Of a stretch of DNA of 64,000 bases, positions 50,816-53,800 are shown in pieces (position 1 is the stretch's first letter; the number at the start of each line of letters is the position of its first letter). The notes beneath the pieces are model-generated. The model had not been told where the DNA came from, searched no databases, and saw only the letters and a list, made by a program, of their open reading frames with translations. The position numbers were made by a program, and so were the translations under genes. The DNA is taken from assembly GCA_047967505.1 (NCBI GenBank), contig CM106541.1, one strand, 5' to 3'. Origin of the DNA: Dipteris shenzhenensis. Lineage: Eukaryota; Polypodiophyta; Polypodiopsida; Gleicheniales.

Positions 50816-53800
50816 AAGAAAGAAAGAAAGAAAGTGTATTATTGTCCACTAAAGGCCAAAATGGGCCCATGGGACATCAAGAACTCTGCATACAAGATAG
50901 CACAAAATCAACGTGCCACAAAGAAGAGGCATCGTCGAATATCATCTAAGTGCTACGCAATACAATGCAAGTGAAAGTACATAATGTCAAATCTGAGCCT
51001 AAATACAAAGTAAACTAGATGCAAGGAAACCGCGCCTGGGTGCAAAATGGGGGGATGAGTACAATATGCCAATGCAAAGATACAAGTCCAGGTGTCACGG
51101 AGTCTGAGAACCAAAATAATACTGAAAATCCTGTCCATCGACTCTGCCTCCTGCTATGAGAGTACAAATCTGAGCAAAGGTGAGGTGAGCGGCTGGTGGG
51201 GCGAGATCTCCATGAGTAAGTCTCCTCCGAAAAGCTGCCATCATCCTAGATCGTCTGGAGATGAAGCGGCGAGTACGTCCCCTATGTAACAAGATCCTGC
51301 GGCGTCTACAAACCATCTCATATGTACATCCACAGGGTGGAGGCATGTGTCCTGTGTGAGCTCTGACCTCCTCGTGCTCCTCCTGGTCTCTGTCCTCTGG
51401 TATAGCGTGTGCCTGAGCTCTATCAGGCTGGGCTCTATCACGCTCCCGGTCTGTGCTGATGGTCTCTGAGGTAGTCTCGTCGAAGCATAGTGGCCTCCCT
51501 GACATAAAGAGCTAGGCAATGCTGATCCTCGTAGTCCATCACTCGTGAGAGAGGTCCAAAGCCATCCGTGAAGAGACAGTGGAATCTACCTCTGAGCTCA
51601 TAATATAGCGAGCATCTGCAAATGAAGTGCTCCTCTGACTCCACCTCTCCCATGGTGCAACAAGGGCAGATCCTGGTCTCTCGGCCTGGTCGCCATCCAT
51701 CCTCCATGCGTCGCATCCTACCAGCCTCTATCTCGAGCTGATGCGAAGAGACTCTAAGCTGGCGAGAACAGAGGAGCACTTCATCTTCAAGTGTCCTGTT
51801 TACTATGAGATCCATGGGCGTTTCTACTGCTTCTGTGCTCTGGATTCAAGATTCACTAGTCTTGGGCTCTTGGGTTCCTGGTTCCTTTTTTTAAGGCAAA
51901 AGATAGACTTCTATTAAGCATGAATGCTCCAAGAGAGAAGCTCAAGGTAGAAGTACATCATGCGATGCATGAAATAACAAAATAAAATCAAGCTCCCATA
52001 GTGAAAGAGCTAGAAAATAACCAAGGTTGATAAGGTTGATTGTGCCACCTTAAACCTATGAAAGCTTCCACCTCAACCCTGTGGGAGCTTCCACTCACTC
52101 AAGACAGCATTCCTCCTAGTAGATGCTTGTGAAGGTCCCTGCATAGTCCCCCAAATGGTTATCAAAGTATGTATCGTGTCTATCTAGATACTAGCCAATG
52201 TGTGAGCTAGGGTGGACCTAGGAACCATCCAAAGCCTCTGCACATATGGATCTCCAAATATGCCAAGCTGCTATGCTCACCGAAATATCTCATGAAGTAT
52301 CCATAGAAGCATGCGTAGGTCTTTACAGAGAGCCGGGAACATCGTCCACAGAACATGACTCAGCCACATGTTATCGAATCAAAAGATCCCAAGAAAAGCC
52401 ATGTCTCTCATAAAATACCGGAGGTCCAAAAGAGAGAGCCATGCTATCGAGCCCTAGGTCATAAAGAAAGGAGAACGCATCAAGATGCTCAAAAGTCTAG
52501 CAACCCCTTTCCAAATGATCCTTGCCTATCTGCAGCTGCATAGGCAATACTGAATAGATGTTAGACTCATCAGCAGAAAGGCAATAAGGAGACAACTCGA
52601 ATTTGTTCCAAACCTCGACCTCCACTAGTTCACTACAATCCCTCCATGAAGAGAGTGATTTTTCTATTCTTGAGGAATTTCAGAGCCTCTTCCAAATGGA
52701 TTTTTGCAGATAAGAAGAAGAGTCATGTCTCTCATAAAATACCACAGGTCTGGAAAGAGAGAGCCATGTTATCGAGCCCTAGGTCATGAAGAAAGGAGAA
52801 CGCATAAAGGTGCTAAAAAGTCTAGTGACCCCCTTCCGAATGATCCTTGCATGTCTGCAGTCGCATAGGCAATGCTGAATAGACTCATCAACATAAGGCA
52901 ATGAGGACAACTAGAATCTGCCCCGAACCTCAACCTCCACGGGTTCACTGCAATCCCTCCATGGAGAGAGTGATTTTTCTTTTCTTGAAGGATTTTCAGA
53001 GCCTCTTCCAAAAAGATTTTTGCATATCAGTGGAAATCTGAAAAATCTCCCAATGAGGAGCTCTAGGGGGGATTCCAACCTTTAAGACTGAGTTCGAACG
53101 TCCTAGCATTACTAATCGTGTATCAAAAGAAGGGGAGGCTCGTCTCTCGATGCCCTGGGGTACCACTGCAAATACTTTATGGGCATACCTCTATAAAGCC
53201 AAAGTCTCGATAATCTTGATGGAATGTGACCTAGGTTAGGGTCTTCGTACCATCCTGACTCCAAAAAACACTGTTCCACATGTACGGCCCTTACAGGCTG
53301 AAATGCATTATGCAAAATAATATCGTCCATCGATCTAGAAAGCCTACCCCCAGAGTGAACATCAAAGACCAAGGCATCCCCAGCTGGTCCACGTAGTCCT
53401 ACAACCTAAAGAGGGGATGCCTGATCTTGAAAAGGCTCTTAGCCATGTGTCACTAGAGTGCAATCTGTCACCCAAAAGAGCCCAATCCAAGGGTATGGCT
53501 GCACAATCTGCTGGATTCTCCTTGCACGGGTTGCCTGTCAATATGGGGAGTTTCCTAAGAGTGCTCTTGAAGCTGGCCCAAGCTTTCAGGATAGTGGAGA
53601 TGAAGGAACTTTGAGATGCACTAATGTAAAGATCTGTCTAGTGCTATCATTCCAATCTCCACTAGTGGAAGGAGTGCAGGACTGTATGCATTTAATAAAG
53701 AAATCCTTCCAAGGTTCCCACTCTAGCAAGAGTCCTCTGACCACCACCCTTGCATAATAAAGCTCTACTTTGCAAATTTGGATCTATTACATTGAGTCCA

